64,000 nucleotides of DNA from Aureibaculum algae (GCF_006065315.1 NZ_CP040749.1:3804001-3868000), one strand, 5' to 3'. Shown: positions 17,111-25,773, numbered from the stretch's first letter. Made by a program: numbers and translations. The notes: generated by a model from the letters alone, not told the origin.

Positions 17111-17560
17111 ATGAATACATTGACTTCAAAAACAGTAACTATTAATAGAACAATAAAAGAAGTATATAAATTTACAACTAACATGGAAAACTTCAAATCG
17201 TGGTTTCCAAAAGTTATAAAAATAGAATCTAATAATTCATTGAATCATGCAATTGTTGGAAAAAAATACATTGAAACCGTTATAGTACCTTTTAAAGGAG
17301 AGAGTATAATTTCTTTAAATGTTGTAAAAGCAGAAGAAAATAAAATCTTCATTACTGAAGGTGATTTTTCACCATTATTCCCTAAGATGACTATAAAATT
17401 TCATGAAAATTCATCTAATACCACAACTTTAACTTGGTGTATGCAAAGCAGAAATACTAATTTGATATTTACATCTCTATTGTTGCCAATATTTAAAAAA
17501 ATCATGAATAAAAGAGCTAAAATTGGTGTGCAAAATTTAAAGACTATATTAGAAAAATAA
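17111..17560 (+). CDS. SRPBCC-family protein (cassette 5)
   Basis: The 149 residues have the START/Bet v 1-like pattern: TVTINRTIKEVYKFTTNMENFKSWFPKVIKIE at the start, then strands with GKKYIETVIVPFKGE, and a long C-terminal helix (LLPIFKKIMNKRAKIGVQNLKTILE). Members bind hydrophobic ligands in a central cavity or act as cyclases and stress proteins. The substrate is unknown. It is the second gene of the regulator cassette and may be its target. The cassette closes 15 bp after the stop. Confidence 0.8.
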   Translation: MNTLTSKTVTINRTIKEVYKFTTNMENFKSWFPKVIKIESNNSLNHAIVGKKYIETVIVPFKGESIISLNVVKAEENKIFITEGDFSPLFPKMTIKFHENSSNTTTLTWCMQSRNTNLIFTSLLLPIFKKIMNKRAKIGVQNLKTILEK

Positions 17561-17574
17561 AAATTGATGTAAAA

Positions 17575-17780
17575 ATTCAGCTAACACAGGTTAAAATTAA
17601 TACTGGCTTTTGGTGCTTGCCCAAAGTTTAGTGCATATTTACTAAGTCGCCAAATCTTGTTGATTTGGCTTTGTGATAACCAAAGAAACAAAACCAAACA
17701 AAAAGCTTCGGCTTAGTTGCGTGTTCAAAAATCTTGTCGATTTTCTGCCCGCACAAAGCCTAGCCAAAACTGTTGACAAC
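17575..17780 (+). repeat. attC-like site between cassettes 5 and 6
   Basis: It begins ATTCAGCTAACACAGG and ends CTGTTGACAAC. A TTAATACTGGC segment matches the left half of other sites (TTTATTGCTGGC). The centre has GCCAAATCTTGTTGATTTGGC, a 7-bp stem, as at 13319-13338. The left arm matches AGCTGAAT at the start of cassette 5 rather than the GTTGGCAAC directly before it. Confidence 0.75.
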
Positions 17781-17815
17781 AACCAGAAAATCGAACTACA
17801 AACAAAATTTAATCA

Positions 17816-18286
17816 ATGAATTCAACCGAAGTTATTTTATTAAACTTTTCCGAAATTAGAAGACGGAGTATAAAGTTATGGAGCGGAATTCCTAATGAAT
17901 ACCTGAATTGGAAACCTGACGAAAATGCGTTCACAATTATCGAAATGATAAGACACGTTTTAGAGGGTGAACATCTTTTCCATAAAATTATAGAAAATCG
18001 TGGGAATTTAGGAAATTACAAATCACCTTGGAAAGAACTAAAATATTCAGACTTGAAAAACGAACTGGATTTTGCCGAAAATTATCGAGCGGATTTTTTG
18101 AGTATGATAAATAGACTGAACGAATCGGATTTAGAGAATGTAAAGATTGAGAGAAAGGAAGTGGGACAAAGCAAAAAACTTGGAGATTATCTGAATCGAA
18201 TTGCATATCACGAAACTGTTCACACAGGACAAATGTTGAGCTATTTAAGAACAATTGGAATTGACCGACCTCAAATATGGGATTAA
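17816..18286 (+). CDS. DinB-family protein (cassette 6)
   Basis: This 156-residue four-helix-bundle protein of the DinB/YfiT superfamily has NEYLNWKPDENAFTIIEMIRHVLEGEHLF at the front and RIAYHETVHTGQMLSYLRTIG at the back. These supply the histidines (HVLEGEH, YHETVH) that bind a metal in this superfamily. Members act as thiol-dependent S-transferases or are induced by DNA damage. The substrate is unknown. It is the only gene in its cassette, with the left arm 36 bp before the start and the right arm 17 bp after the stop. Confidence 0.88.
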   Translation: MNSTEVILLNFSEIRRRSIKLWSGIPNEYLNWKPDENAFTIIEMIRHVLEGEHLFHKIIENRGNLGNYKSPWKELKYSDLKNELDFAENYRADFLSMINRLNESDLENVKIERKEVGQSKKLGDYLNRIAYHETVHTGQMLSYLRTIGIDRPQIWD

Positions 18287-18302
18287 CTGAAATGAAAAGC
18301 CA

Positions 18303-18440
18303 GTTGCCAACACAGTATATAAAAAATTGCTAGTTTTAGCTAAACCAAAGTTAGTTGCTTGTTTGCTAGCTTCTGATTTTCCTTCGGAAAATCCTCTCAC
18401 ACAAACACGCAACTTTCCATATACATAACCGTTAGCACTA
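18303..18440 (+). repeat. attC-like site between cassettes 6 and 7
   Basis: An uninterrupted 138-bp site. Left: GTTGCCAAC, then ACA, GTATAT, then AAAAAATTGC. Right: GCAACTTTCC, ATATAC, ATAACC, then GTTAGCACTA. The GTATAT/ATATAC and TTGC/GCAA pairs face each other with unequal spacers, like the extrahelical asymmetry of attC. The central hairpin is GATTTTCC-TTC-GGAAAATC. Confidence 0.85.
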
Positions 18441-18546
18441 ATTAAACTCAACTTTCCGAAAGCTGATAAAGTTTAACCATTATTTAACAACCGTTTTTTA
18501 CATTACGCTATACATTTGAAAAAAACATTTTATCTAATTTTTTGAT

Positions 18547-19734
18547 ATGACAAAACAATTCTTAATAATAATTTTATTATTCTGTTCCAACATCTATGGA
18601 CAAAATATAAAAGACAATATTGTTGGTTCTTCTTTATTAATTCAATCTAAAATAATGAATGATGAGAGAGAGATTCAAATCTTCTTACCAGATGGCTATG
18701 CAGATTCTGATATAACATATCCTGTTCTCTATGTTTTAGATGGTCAGCGATATTTTTTACACGCGGTAAGTCTTCAAAAGTCATTTATTGAATTCAAGCA
18801 AACACCTGAATTTATAATAGTTGGAATTTCAAAGAAAATATCTGATAGAAATAGAAACTTTAGTGTGAATTCACAAAAGTACTTGGACTTCATTAAAAAG
18901 GAAGTTATTGACTATATTGATAACCAATACAGAACGTCTGAAAAACGGATGTTATTCGGTTGGGCATTTGGTGGAGGTTTTGTTATTGAAACGATGACAA
19001 ATGAACCAGATTTATTTAATGTCTACATTTCAGCAAGTCCATTTCCGCTAAAAGGAAAAATAAATGAAATAGATAGCTTTCTAACAGAAAATCCAAATTT
19101 CAATAAATTATTATTTTTTAGTTCTGGAACAAATGAAGGTGTTGTAAAAGATGGAACGAATGAACTAAACTTACTTTTAACAGATAAAGCACCAAAAACA
19201 ATGAATTGGGTCTTTAGAGAATTACAAGATGAAGAACATAGGTCCACACCATTCACTACACTATATCACGGAATTAAAGAATACTACAACTACTTTCCTG
19301 AATTGCAATTCAATAGCCTTGAGGAATTCTCAAATGCTGGCGGATTAGATTATGTTTATAATTATTATCAAAAACGAGCATCAGAATTTGGGTTTTCAAA
19401 AGATTTGTCTGATTGGACAATGTTTACATTAACAAGAAACGCCATAAGAGCAAATGACTATAATCAATTTAATAACTTTGTAAATGACTTTAAGAGCACA
19501 GAATTTATCAGCAGATTAAGAGTAACCCGAGCTTGTTCAATTGCAGAATTTTATTTAAAACACAACGAATATGATAAAGCAATTAAGTTGTTTTTGTTTT
19601 TAGCAGAAAAACACCCTAACTCTGAAAGACCTCTGAACGGATTGGGAGACACTTACAAAGAATTGAAAAAAGAAATAAAGGCTTCTTCATATTATAAAAA
19701 AGCAAAAAAAATATCTGAAAGTAATTCTAACTGA
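18547..19734 (+). CDS. Secreted alpha/beta-hydrolase esterase with TPR tail (cassette 7)
   Basis: This 395-residue protein has a signal peptide (about 1-18, ending IYGQ). An esterase-D-like domain follows (IFLPDGYADSDITYPVLYVLDGQRYFLHAV, FIIVGISKK-type strand, DYIDNQYRTSEKRMLFGWAFGGGFVIE). The nucleophile elbow reads G-W-A-F-G-G, with alanine where the family has serine, so hydrolysis may be lost. The C-terminal TPR-like part (NEYDKAIKLFLFLAEKHPNSERPLNGLGDTYKEL) is usual in the Bacteroidota branch. Its cassette has the perfect arms GTTAGCACTA / TAGTGCTAAC. Confidence 0.78.
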   Translation: MTKQFLIIILLFCSNIYGQNIKDNIVGSSLLIQSKIMNDEREIQIFLPDGYADSDITYPVLYVLDGQRYFLHAVSLQKSFIEFKQTPEFIIVGISKKISDRNRNFSVNSQKYLDFIKKEVIDYIDNQYRTSEKRMLFGWAFGGGFVIETMTNEPDLFNVYISASPFPLKGKINEIDSFLTENPNFNKLLFFSSGTNEGVVKDGTNELNLLLTDKAPKTMNWVFRELQDEEHRSTPFTTLYHGIKEYYNYFPELQFNSLEEFSNAGGLDYVYNYYQKRASEFGFSKDLSDWTMFTLTRNAIRANDYNQFNNFVNDFKSTEFISRLRVTRACSIAEFYLKHNEYDKAIKLFLFLAEKHPNSERPLNGLGDTYKELKKEIKASSYYKKAKKISESNSN

Positions 19735-19758
19735 ATAATAACTAGTGCTAACACCGTT

Positions 19759-21202
19759 TCCTATGTAAAGCACTTTCCCGAGTCTTAGGTTAAATATACA
19801 ATATTTTTCTTTTTTTTAATTCATGATATTATTTTTAGTGTTGAACTGTTGATTACGCTTTTTGCGTTATCAATAATTCAATGCTAGCTTTATAAAACTC
19901 CGCATCCTATATGTGGTATCCGTCTTTAGCGAATCCACCAGCATCTCTATGATGATTTTGGCAAACAAGGCAACTTGCTATAAATATGTGATAACTGTAT
20001 TAGAGTTTCACCTACGGTGTTTTGTTGTCCTATCTTTTGTGCCAATTTTATAATGAGTTTTAAGCTTGTTTTATGTTTTTATTTAACTAACTACACCTAC
20101 TTCATAAGGAATTTCAGTTCTAATTACTGCATGAATTCGACTCAAGAGTTTCCTCGCTACTTTTACCAATATGCGTTTGACATCTTTACCTGAATGTGAC
20201 CGATAATAGGCCTGCATAACTGGATCAAAACGCAACGCTTGCCAAGTAGCTTCTACCAAATAACTACGCATTAGCCGATTTGCTCTTGGGGTTAACCCTG
20301 AAGTTTTGAGATTATCTCCACTTTGGTGTACCCAGGGAACCAATCCTACATAACTGGCTAATTGTTTGAAATTTTTAAAACGCCTTAAATCACCCAATTC
20401 ACATAATAATCCACAAGCTACTATGCCTCCTACTCCCGGAACTGATCGTAATAAATAATAATCTTTCTTATAATGCTTACGACAATAGGCACGTAATTTT
20501 GTACTCACATCTCGCTTTTGCTTATCTATATATTCATAGGTAATAAGACGTGTCTCAAAACAATAATCCATTGTAGGATATTCAAAAGTCAAATTTCTTA
20601 ACCAATCTCTAAAATTATGAGACCAATGACTATTGTCAAATGGCTTTGGAATTTCAATCCCCAAATACAACAATTGCATCTTTATTTGAGTCTTTATTTT
20701 TCGATGTTCTTTAACCAGCTCATTTCTTCGACGAAACAAACATCTTAACTGCTCTCGTTCTATTGAAGGAACATGAATTCCTTTGAGTCGGCCATCCTTT
20801 AATTCTTTACATAACATACGTGCATCGATCTTGTCGGTCTTTTGAAACTGGGCCTTGGCTGGACGATGAACATCTGCAGGGTTAACAACCTTTGCATGCC
20901 ATCCAAATGAAATAAAATGTCGATAATGACTAAAGCCACAACAACCCGATTCATAACAGCAATAAACAGTATATCCCTTAAAATGCCTATCCACATACTT
21001 TTTTAAACTAAATGCATCTGGTGGAATAGTTAACGATGATCCATCAAAAAGATCCGTTGCAGTACGAATTTTCCAACTTCGCTTGTGTACGTCAATTCCA
21101 ATAAATAACTTTGATCTAGTAGTATCCTTTGTTTTCATAATAATAAGTTTTTGAACCTTAAAGTTATTAACTAAACTTTGGATACTGCTTTTACATGGTT
21201 GC
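19759..21202 (-). mobile_element. IS110-family element (IS1111-like), copy 2
   Basis: This 1444-bp unit matches the copies at 13904 and 26427 in length, ends and transposase. It is inserted between AACACCGTT and TATAATTAATGG of the cassette site, the same position and orientation as the others. Its 3' noncoding part (19759-20082) repeats the candidate bridge RNA region. Confidence 0.88.
20083..21138 (-). CDS. IS110-family transposase, copy 2
   Basis: This 351-residue protein is identical to the transposases at 14228-15283 and 26751-27806. The DEDD RuvC-like domain comes first (LFIGIDVHKRSW) and the Transposase_20 serine domain last (GLVPWVHQSGDNLKTSG). It is intact and presumably active. Confidence 0.95.
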   Translation of the reverse strand: MKTKDTTRSKLFIGIDVHKRSWKIRTATDLFDGSSLTIPPDAFSLKKYVDRHFKGYTVYCCYESGCCGFSHYRHFISFGWHAKVVNPADVHRPAKAQFQKTDKIDARMLCKELKDGRLKGIHVPSIEREQLRCLFRRRNELVKEHRKIKTQIKMQLLYLGIEIPKPFDNSHWSHNFRDWLRNLTFEYPTMDYCFETRLITYEYIDKQKRDVSTKLRAYCRKHYKKDYYLLRSVPGVGGIVACGLLCELGDLRRFKNFKQLASYVGLVPWVHQSGDNLKTSGLTPRANRLMRSYLVEATWQALRFDPVMQAYYRSHSGKDVKRILVKVARKLLSRIHAVIRTEIPYEVGVVS

Positions 21203-21294
21203 TATAATTAATGGCTAGTTCTGGCTTGCTTACGAAAATCCTCGTGGATTTTGAACTGCCCCCAAAAAGTTAGACACTATTTGAGGGTGTTTTT

Positions 21295-21825
21295 ATGGAA
21301 AGAAAAGTTAAGTACAATTATGATTTTAAACTTCGCTGCGTAAGGCAAGTTTTAAATCACCATCAAACAGTAGAGGCTGTTTCAAAATTATATGGTTGCC
21401 ATCATACAACGCTTCACGATTGGATTCGCTTTTATGAAAAGTATGGTAAAAAGGCTTTATTGCCTAGAAAAAACAAGGTTTACACTTTGCCTTTCAAACT
21501 TAAAGTTTTAGAAACTATTGATAAAGATTTATTATCTTTCAGTCAAGCCTGTTTAGAGTTTAATATTCCTACTAAATCTGTAATTATGAAATGGCAACGT
21601 AATTATAAACAAAACGGTATTATTGGCTTAAACCATAAACCAAGAGGTAAACCAAAATCTATGCAATTTAAAAGAGCAAAAAAGAAGTCTAATAAACCTT
21701 TAACTCGAGAAGAGGAACTTTTATTAGAAAATGAATCTTTAAGAGCAGAACTAGACTTGCTAAAAAAGTTACAAGCCTTAATTCAAGAAGAGCAAAGCAA
21801 AAAGCAAAAGCCATTACAGAATTAA
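21295..21825 (+). CDS. IS3-family transposase OrfA (helix-turn-helix part)
   Basis: This 176-residue protein has two HTH units: YDFKLRCVRQVLNHHQTVEAVSKLYGCHHTTLHDWIRFY and FKLKVLETIDKDLLSFSQACLEFNIPTKSVIMKWQRNY. A C-terminal leucine-zipper-like helix follows (TREEELLLENESLRAELDLLKKLQ). It binds the element ends. An A-rich run near 21795-21812 and the open orfB frame upstream of its ATG suggest programmed -1 frameshifting to the OrfAB fusion, as in IS150-type elements. Confidence 0.92.
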   Translation: MERKVKYNYDFKLRCVRQVLNHHQTVEAVSKLYGCHHTTLHDWIRFYEKYGKKALLPRKNKVYTLPFKLKVLETIDKDLLSFSQACLEFNIPTKSVIMKWQRNYKQNGIIGLNHKPRGKPKSMQFKRAKKKSNKPLTREEELLLENESLRAELDLLKKLQALIQEEQSKKQKPLQN

Positions 21826-21866
21826 GGCATAAGTATGATTTAGATATATTACTACATCATACAAAT

Positions 21867-22649
21867 ATGGCAAGAAGCAGTTATTATTATCATAATAAAA
21901 GAAGTCTTGTAATTGATAAATATGAAGTGATAAAACGATTGATTAACCAGATATATCATCATCACAAAGGAAGATATGGTTATAGAAGAATCACTTTAGA
22001 AATCAACAAAAAAGGAATTCTTGTAAATCATAAAACGATATTAAAATTAATGCGTGAATTAGGTTTAAAAAGTTTAATAAGAATCAAAAGATATAAATCT
22101 TATAAGGGACAAGTAGGTCAAACAGCTCCAAACATATTACAATGTAATTTTAAAGTTGTAAAACCAAATAAAAAATGGGCAACAGATATTACAGAATTTA
22201 AAGTCTTTGGTAAAAAACTCTATCTATCACCAATAATTGATTTATTTAATGGAGAAATAATAAGTTATGAATTATCTGAAAGGCCTAATTTTAAACAAGT
22301 TGTTACGATGTTAAAAAAGTCTTTTAAAAAAATACCTAATCAAACGAACTTAATATTACATTCAGATCAAGGTTGGCAATATCAAATGAAACAATATCAA
22401 AGATTATTAAAAGAAAAAGGAATTACTCAAAGTATGTCTCGAAAGGGAAATTGTTTAGACAATGCTGTAATAGAAAATTTCTTTGGTATACTAAAATCTG
22501 AATTGTTTTATTTGAATAAGTATAGGTCAATAACTCAGTTAAAGAAAGACATAAAAGAGTATATAAAATATTATAATAACGAAAGAATTAAACCAAATTT
22601 AAAAGGAATGAGCCCGATTGAATATCGAGTTCATTATTATCAAAATTAA
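21867..22649 (+). CDS. IS3-family transposase OrfB (DDE catalytic part)
   Basis: The 260 residues form a retroviral-integrase-type catalytic domain. An HTH_21-like start (YGYRRITLEINKKGILVNHKTILKLMRELGL) precedes the DDE triad: D in WATDITEF, D in LILHSDQGWQYQ, and E in CLDNAVIENFFGILKSE. The frame is open upstream of the ATG (ITELRHKYDLDILLHH), so the active product is probably the frameshifted OrfAB fusion. All catalytic residues are present. Confidence 0.93.
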   Translation: MARSSYYYHNKRSLVIDKYEVIKRLINQIYHHHKGRYGYRRITLEINKKGILVNHKTILKLMRELGLKSLIRIKRYKSYKGQVGQTAPNILQCNFKVVKPNKKWATDITEFKVFGKKLYLSPIIDLFNGEIISYELSERPNFKQVVTMLKKSFKKIPNQTNLILHSDQGWQYQMKQYQRLLKEKGITQSMSRKGNCLDNAVIENFFGILKSELFYLNKYRSITQLKKDIKEYIKYYNNERIKPNLKGMSPIEYRVHYYQN

Positions 22650-22781
22650 TTATAAATTTGTCTAATCTTTTGGGTGCAGTCTATTTTCTATTCGGTTTTT
22701 ATTTGCTAAATTAGGTGCTTAAACACGCCACTAATCATACACGTATTCCAAGGTCAAATCCTAATAATTTATAACTTATTT

Positions 22782-23774
22782 TTAAGCTGCATATTTTTGG
22801 ATTTCTACATAAGGCGTTCCTCTTTTCACTACTGCAAATGCTCTTGATAAAATCTTATTTCTAACATTATTTAAAGCAACCATTTTTGGTTTACCTTCTT
22901 CGAGTTTCTTCTTGTAATATTGTTTTAGTTCTTTATCGCACTGTATAGCACTCACGCTGGCAAGTGTTAAAAGTGTTTTCATTTTTCTATCTCCTATATG
23001 GTGTATTCTATTCCTTCTTCTAATACTGGTTCCAGAACTGTGTTCAAAAGGTGCAACACCACAATAGCTAGAAAATTGTCGCCAACTATTGAATCGTTTA
23101 AAGTTGCTCGTGTGATATATAATCTGACAAGAAAGTATTAATCCGACTCCTTTTAAGGTATTTAGAAGCTTAAAATTCTTATCGAGTGATTTATCACTTT
23201 TCATTAATTTTTTAATACAAAGTTCTAGAGCTTCAATTTGTTTTGTGAGATAATGAATGGTCTTTTTGATAATTCTACAACAGTTGTCGGTTGAAGGACT
23301 ACTAAGTAAAGATTGCATTTCTTTAAGGCTACTCATCTTGCCTGTTCGATCTCTTACTAGCTGTTCTCTAATCGATAATAATCTGCCCAACTCTTGAACG
23401 TGATTTTCTTTTGGTGTACTAAGAAGTAGTTCTTCTTTATGTAACCAAGCATACCTAGCTATCATACCCGCATCAAGTTTATCTGTTTTACCTCTAACAA
23501 TACCTACAGATCGTTTGATTGCTAAGGGACTTTGTTCAATATAATCTATATTGTTTTCTGATAGGTAAACACTCAGGTTTGTAGAGTAATGTCCTGTATT
23601 CTCAAAACAGAAAAAATAGACTTGCTCTTTTAAATACGTTTCCGTCCATGACAATAGTGCTTTGTAACCCTTAGTAGTGTTAGAAAACACTCGATGTACT
23701 GCTCTGTTATGGATATGTGCATCGATTGTTAATTTAGATACATCAATTCCTATAACATCTACATAATTTTTCAT
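22782..23774 (-). CDS. IS110-family transposase, second type
   Basis: This 330-residue DEDD/serine transposase begins YVDVIGIDVSKLTIDAHIHN. Further acidic positions lie in CFENTGHYS and GKTDKLDAGMIARYA. The C-terminal Transposase_20 domain reads LLNTLKGVGLILSCQII and YCGVAPFEHSSGTSIRRRNR, with the nucleophile serine pair. It is distantly related to the 351-residue transposase here and lacks its GDNLKTSG motif. The frame is intact. Confidence 0.93.
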   Translation of the reverse strand: MKNYVDVIGIDVSKLTIDAHIHNRAVHRVFSNTTKGYKALLSWTETYLKEQVYFFCFENTGHYSTNLSVYLSENNIDYIEQSPLAIKRSVGIVRGKTDKLDAGMIARYAWLHKEELLLSTPKENHVQELGRLLSIREQLVRDRTGKMSSLKEMQSLLSSPSTDNCCRIIKKTIHYLTKQIEALELCIKKLMKSDKSLDKNFKLLNTLKGVGLILSCQIIYHTSNFKRFNSWRQFSSYCGVAPFEHSSGTSIRRRNRIHHIGDRKMKTLLTLASVSAIQCDKELKQYYKKKLEEGKPKMVALNNVRNKILSRAFAVVKRGTPYVEIQKYAA

Positions 23775-24003
23775 ATTTTTAAATATTATTTCCTTTTAAA
23801 AAGAAATGATTAATAAATGTTGCAATGACTATCACCTTTATTAGGAAAAAATTCCTGGTATTCCAAATGGTCCTAAGCAACCTAAGAGAGACAAGAGGAC
23901 TCATACGTATATAGGAACTGCTATTCCAAAGACCGTTATAGTTCTCCTCTTGTTTCTTAGTAAAGTTAATTAACTATTTAATAGCACGGTAAAGTAAAGA
24001 AGA
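23775..24003 (-). ncRNA. Candidate bridge RNA region of the second IS110 element
   Basis: This noncoding stretch lies upstream of the transposase start, the place where IS110-group elements encode bridge RNA. It has repeats GGTATTCCAAATGG and GCTATTCCAAAGACCGTT. AAGACCGTT also occurs at the target side (23999-24008). Structure not computed; inferred. Confidence 0.4.
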
Positions 24004-24034
24004 CCGTTGTAAAACATTTACCACTAGCCATACT

Positions 24035-25192
24035 TTAACCTTTCTTATAGGTAAAAAGCATATAAACTAGAGAAGAAAATGTTATTATAGCATAAAAATA
24101 GAATACAATAAAAACCTCTGAAATACCATTTTGATAATACCATCCAGAACCAAGAGCCCCTAGACCAATTCCAATTTCTAAAGCTATAAACATAGTAGCA
24201 ATAGCTTTACCCTTTTCTTTCGGATTGCATAAATCGACCGTCCAAGCATTTAAAGTTGGAGCTAATATGCCTATGGCAATCCCATAGATACAAGCTCCAA
24301 CTACTAAACCATTTTTTGTTTGATAAAAACCTAGTATAAGAAAAGATATAGAAAGAAAAATTAATCCCATAATGATTATTAATTGACGACTATATTTATC
24401 TGACAATTTTCCAGCAACAAATCTAATCAATAATGACGCTAGAGTAAAAATAATAAAAAATAGACCTTTATTCATTATTCCTAAATAATTTGATAATAAA
24501 GGAATAAGTGTTAATACGATACCAAATGACAAATAGGAAATAAATGTAATTATTGCAGGATAAATAACTTTTACATCAATAATATCATTCTTTTTTATTC
24601 TTAAAAAAGAGATTTGAAAGTTCCTTTTATCAACTAAAGTTTCTTTTAAATTTATAATACATAATATTGATAATAATGAAATAAATGACGAACAGTAAAA
24701 CAAAAAATTATATGACTGATGTAGTTTTATAAAACTACCCAAAACAGGACCTAAAGCTAAACCTGAACTAAAAAAAAGACTTTGTATTCCTAAAGCTTCT
24801 CCCCAACGATTTGAAGGTATAATATCCGTTAAAAAGGCTGCAAAAGCCGTTGGGCTAAAACCTGTTGAAAAGCCGTGTAAAAACCTTAAAAGTAAAAAAC
24901 CATAAACTGTTGTTAAAATTGGATATAGAAAACCACATATAATACACACGATTATTCCAATTAACATTACAGGTTTTCTTCCAATAGTATCGGTTAATTT
25001 TCCACTAAAAGGTCTTGAAACACCAGCTGTAAGTGTAAATAATGCGATAATTAAACCTATATATTTTTTTCCTCCAAGGCTTTCTAAATAAGTTGGAAGT
25101 TCAGGAATTAACATATTATAGCTAGATGAAAACAGTAATGAACTCAAACATATAAGTCCAAAATCAAAAGTATAGATAGATTTATTTTTCAT
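24035..25192 (-). CDS. MFS efflux-type transporter (cassette 8)
   Basis: This 385-residue protein has about 12 membrane spans. MFS signatures are visible: the loop 2-3 motif GKLTDTIGRKPVMLIG, RFLHGFSTGFSPTAFAAFLTDIIPSNRWGEALGI, and GKLSDKYSRQLIIIMG in the second half. This fits drug or metabolite efflux of the DHA1 type. It is downstream of the HD-domain gene in the same minus-strand operon, so it reads against the array direction. The cassette also holds a plus-strand Crp/Fnr gene that may regulate both. Confidence 0.88.
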   Translation of the reverse strand: MKNKSIYTFDFGLICLSSLLFSSSYNMLIPELPTYLESLGGKKYIGLIIALFTLTAGVSRPFSGKLTDTIGRKPVMLIGIIVCIICGFLYPILTTVYGFLLLRFLHGFSTGFSPTAFAAFLTDIIPSNRWGEALGIQSLFFSSGLALGPVLGSFIKLHQSYNFLFYCSSFISLLSILCIINLKETLVDKRNFQISFLRIKKNDIIDVKVIYPAIITFISYLSFGIVLTLIPLLSNYLGIMNKGLFFIIFTLASLLIRFVAGKLSDKYSRQLIIIMGLIFLSISFLILGFYQTKNGLVVGACIYGIAIGILAPTLNAWTVDLCNPKEKGKAIATMFIALEIGIGLGALGSGWYYQNGISEVFIVFYFYAIITFSSLVYMLFTYKKG

Positions 25193-25197
25193 ACGAA

Positions 25198-25773
25198 CTA
25201 TCTATTATAAAGTGATTTAATTGTTTTCTCTACATATTCCCAAATAGTGCTGGAACCTAACTTAATCTTTTCTGTTTTTTTAATAACATTCTCATAAATT
25301 ACATTAAACTCAAACCAAGTACCACCATTATTTGATTGATTTTGAAGTACAGGCTGAAACCTATCCATTGCTTTTGCAAATTTAGCTTCACTCGTTTCTC
25401 CTTCCTCGAATTCTTTCCAAATTGCAATTAAATCCTCTGCTTGGTTCTTTGGTAAAATTCCAAAAATACGTTTTGCAGCAACAAATTCTTCAGCTGTATT
25501 ATCGTGATTTTTTTTTGTGTCAAATAAAAAAGTATCACCAGCATCTATTTCAACAATATCGTGAATCAATAACATTTTTAAAACCTTTAAAACATCAATA
25601 TTTTCATTGGAATGTTCGTCCAAAATAATTGCCATTAATGATAAATGCCAACTATGTTCTGCATCATTTTCTCTCCTGTTACTATTAAATAACCTCGTTT
25701 TACGCTCAATATATTTTAGTTTATCTACTTCTTTGATAAACTCAATTTGCTTTTTTAATCGACTTGATTCCAT
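25198..25773 (-). CDS. HD-domain phosphohydrolase (YfbR/HDDC2-like) (cassette 8)
   Basis: The protein has 191 residues from the ATG at 25773; a longer frame to 25839 would cross the divergent promoter. The metal-binding HD pattern is clear: RRENDAEHSWHLSLMAIIL, LLIHDIVEIDAGDTF and EEGETSEAKFAKAMDRFQPVLQ. Relatives are 5'-deoxynucleotidases acting on dNMPs. It starts a two-gene operon with the MFS gene and diverges from the Crp/Fnr gene, 75 bp apart. The substrate is inferred from the family only. Confidence 0.85.
   Translation of the reverse strand: MESSRLKKQIEFIKEVDKLKYIERKTRLFNSNRRENDAEHSWHLSLMAIILDEHSNENIDVLKVLKMLLIHDIVEIDAGDTFLFDTKKNHDNTAEEFVAAKRIFGILPKNQAEDLIAIWKEFEEGETSEAKFAKAMDRFQPVLQNQSNNGGTWFEFNVIYENVIKKTEKIKLGSSTIWEYVEKTIKSLYNR

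Larger units (their letters stand above)
21252..22683 (+). mobile_element. IS3-family element
   Basis: Terminal inverted repeats are ACTGCCCCCAAAAAGTTAGA (from 21255) and the complement of TCTAATCTTTTGGGTGCAGT (to 22680). A 3-bp TTT duplication flanks the ends at 21249-21251 and 22684-22686. Two overlapping-frame transposase genes lie inside. It interrupts the central hairpin of a cassette site. Confidence 0.88.
22741..24003 (-). mobile_element. Second IS110-family element (different type)
   Basis: The boundaries are approximate. It lies between the CATAC and CCGTT pieces of a cassette-site right arm. Unlike the 1444-bp elements it has its long noncoding part (about 230 bp, 23775-24003) upstream of the transposase, as in the IS110 group proper. 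That part holds TATTCCAA-type repeats (near 23858 and 23928) also seen at the other end (22744). Confidence 0.7.
19743..24015 (+). repeat. attC-like site between cassettes 7 and 8, split by three IS elements
   Basis: Pieces of one site are scattered: left arm TAGTGCTAACACCGTT (19743-19758), middle TATAATTAATGG to the hairpin half (21203-21251), hairpin remainder to CATAC (22684-22740), and right arm CCGTTGTAAAAC (24004-24015). IS110 copy 2, an IS3 element and a second-type IS110 have inserted in turn. Removing the IS3 with one copy of TTT restores the hairpin GAAAATCC-TCGT-GGATTTTC. Confidence 0.75.
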
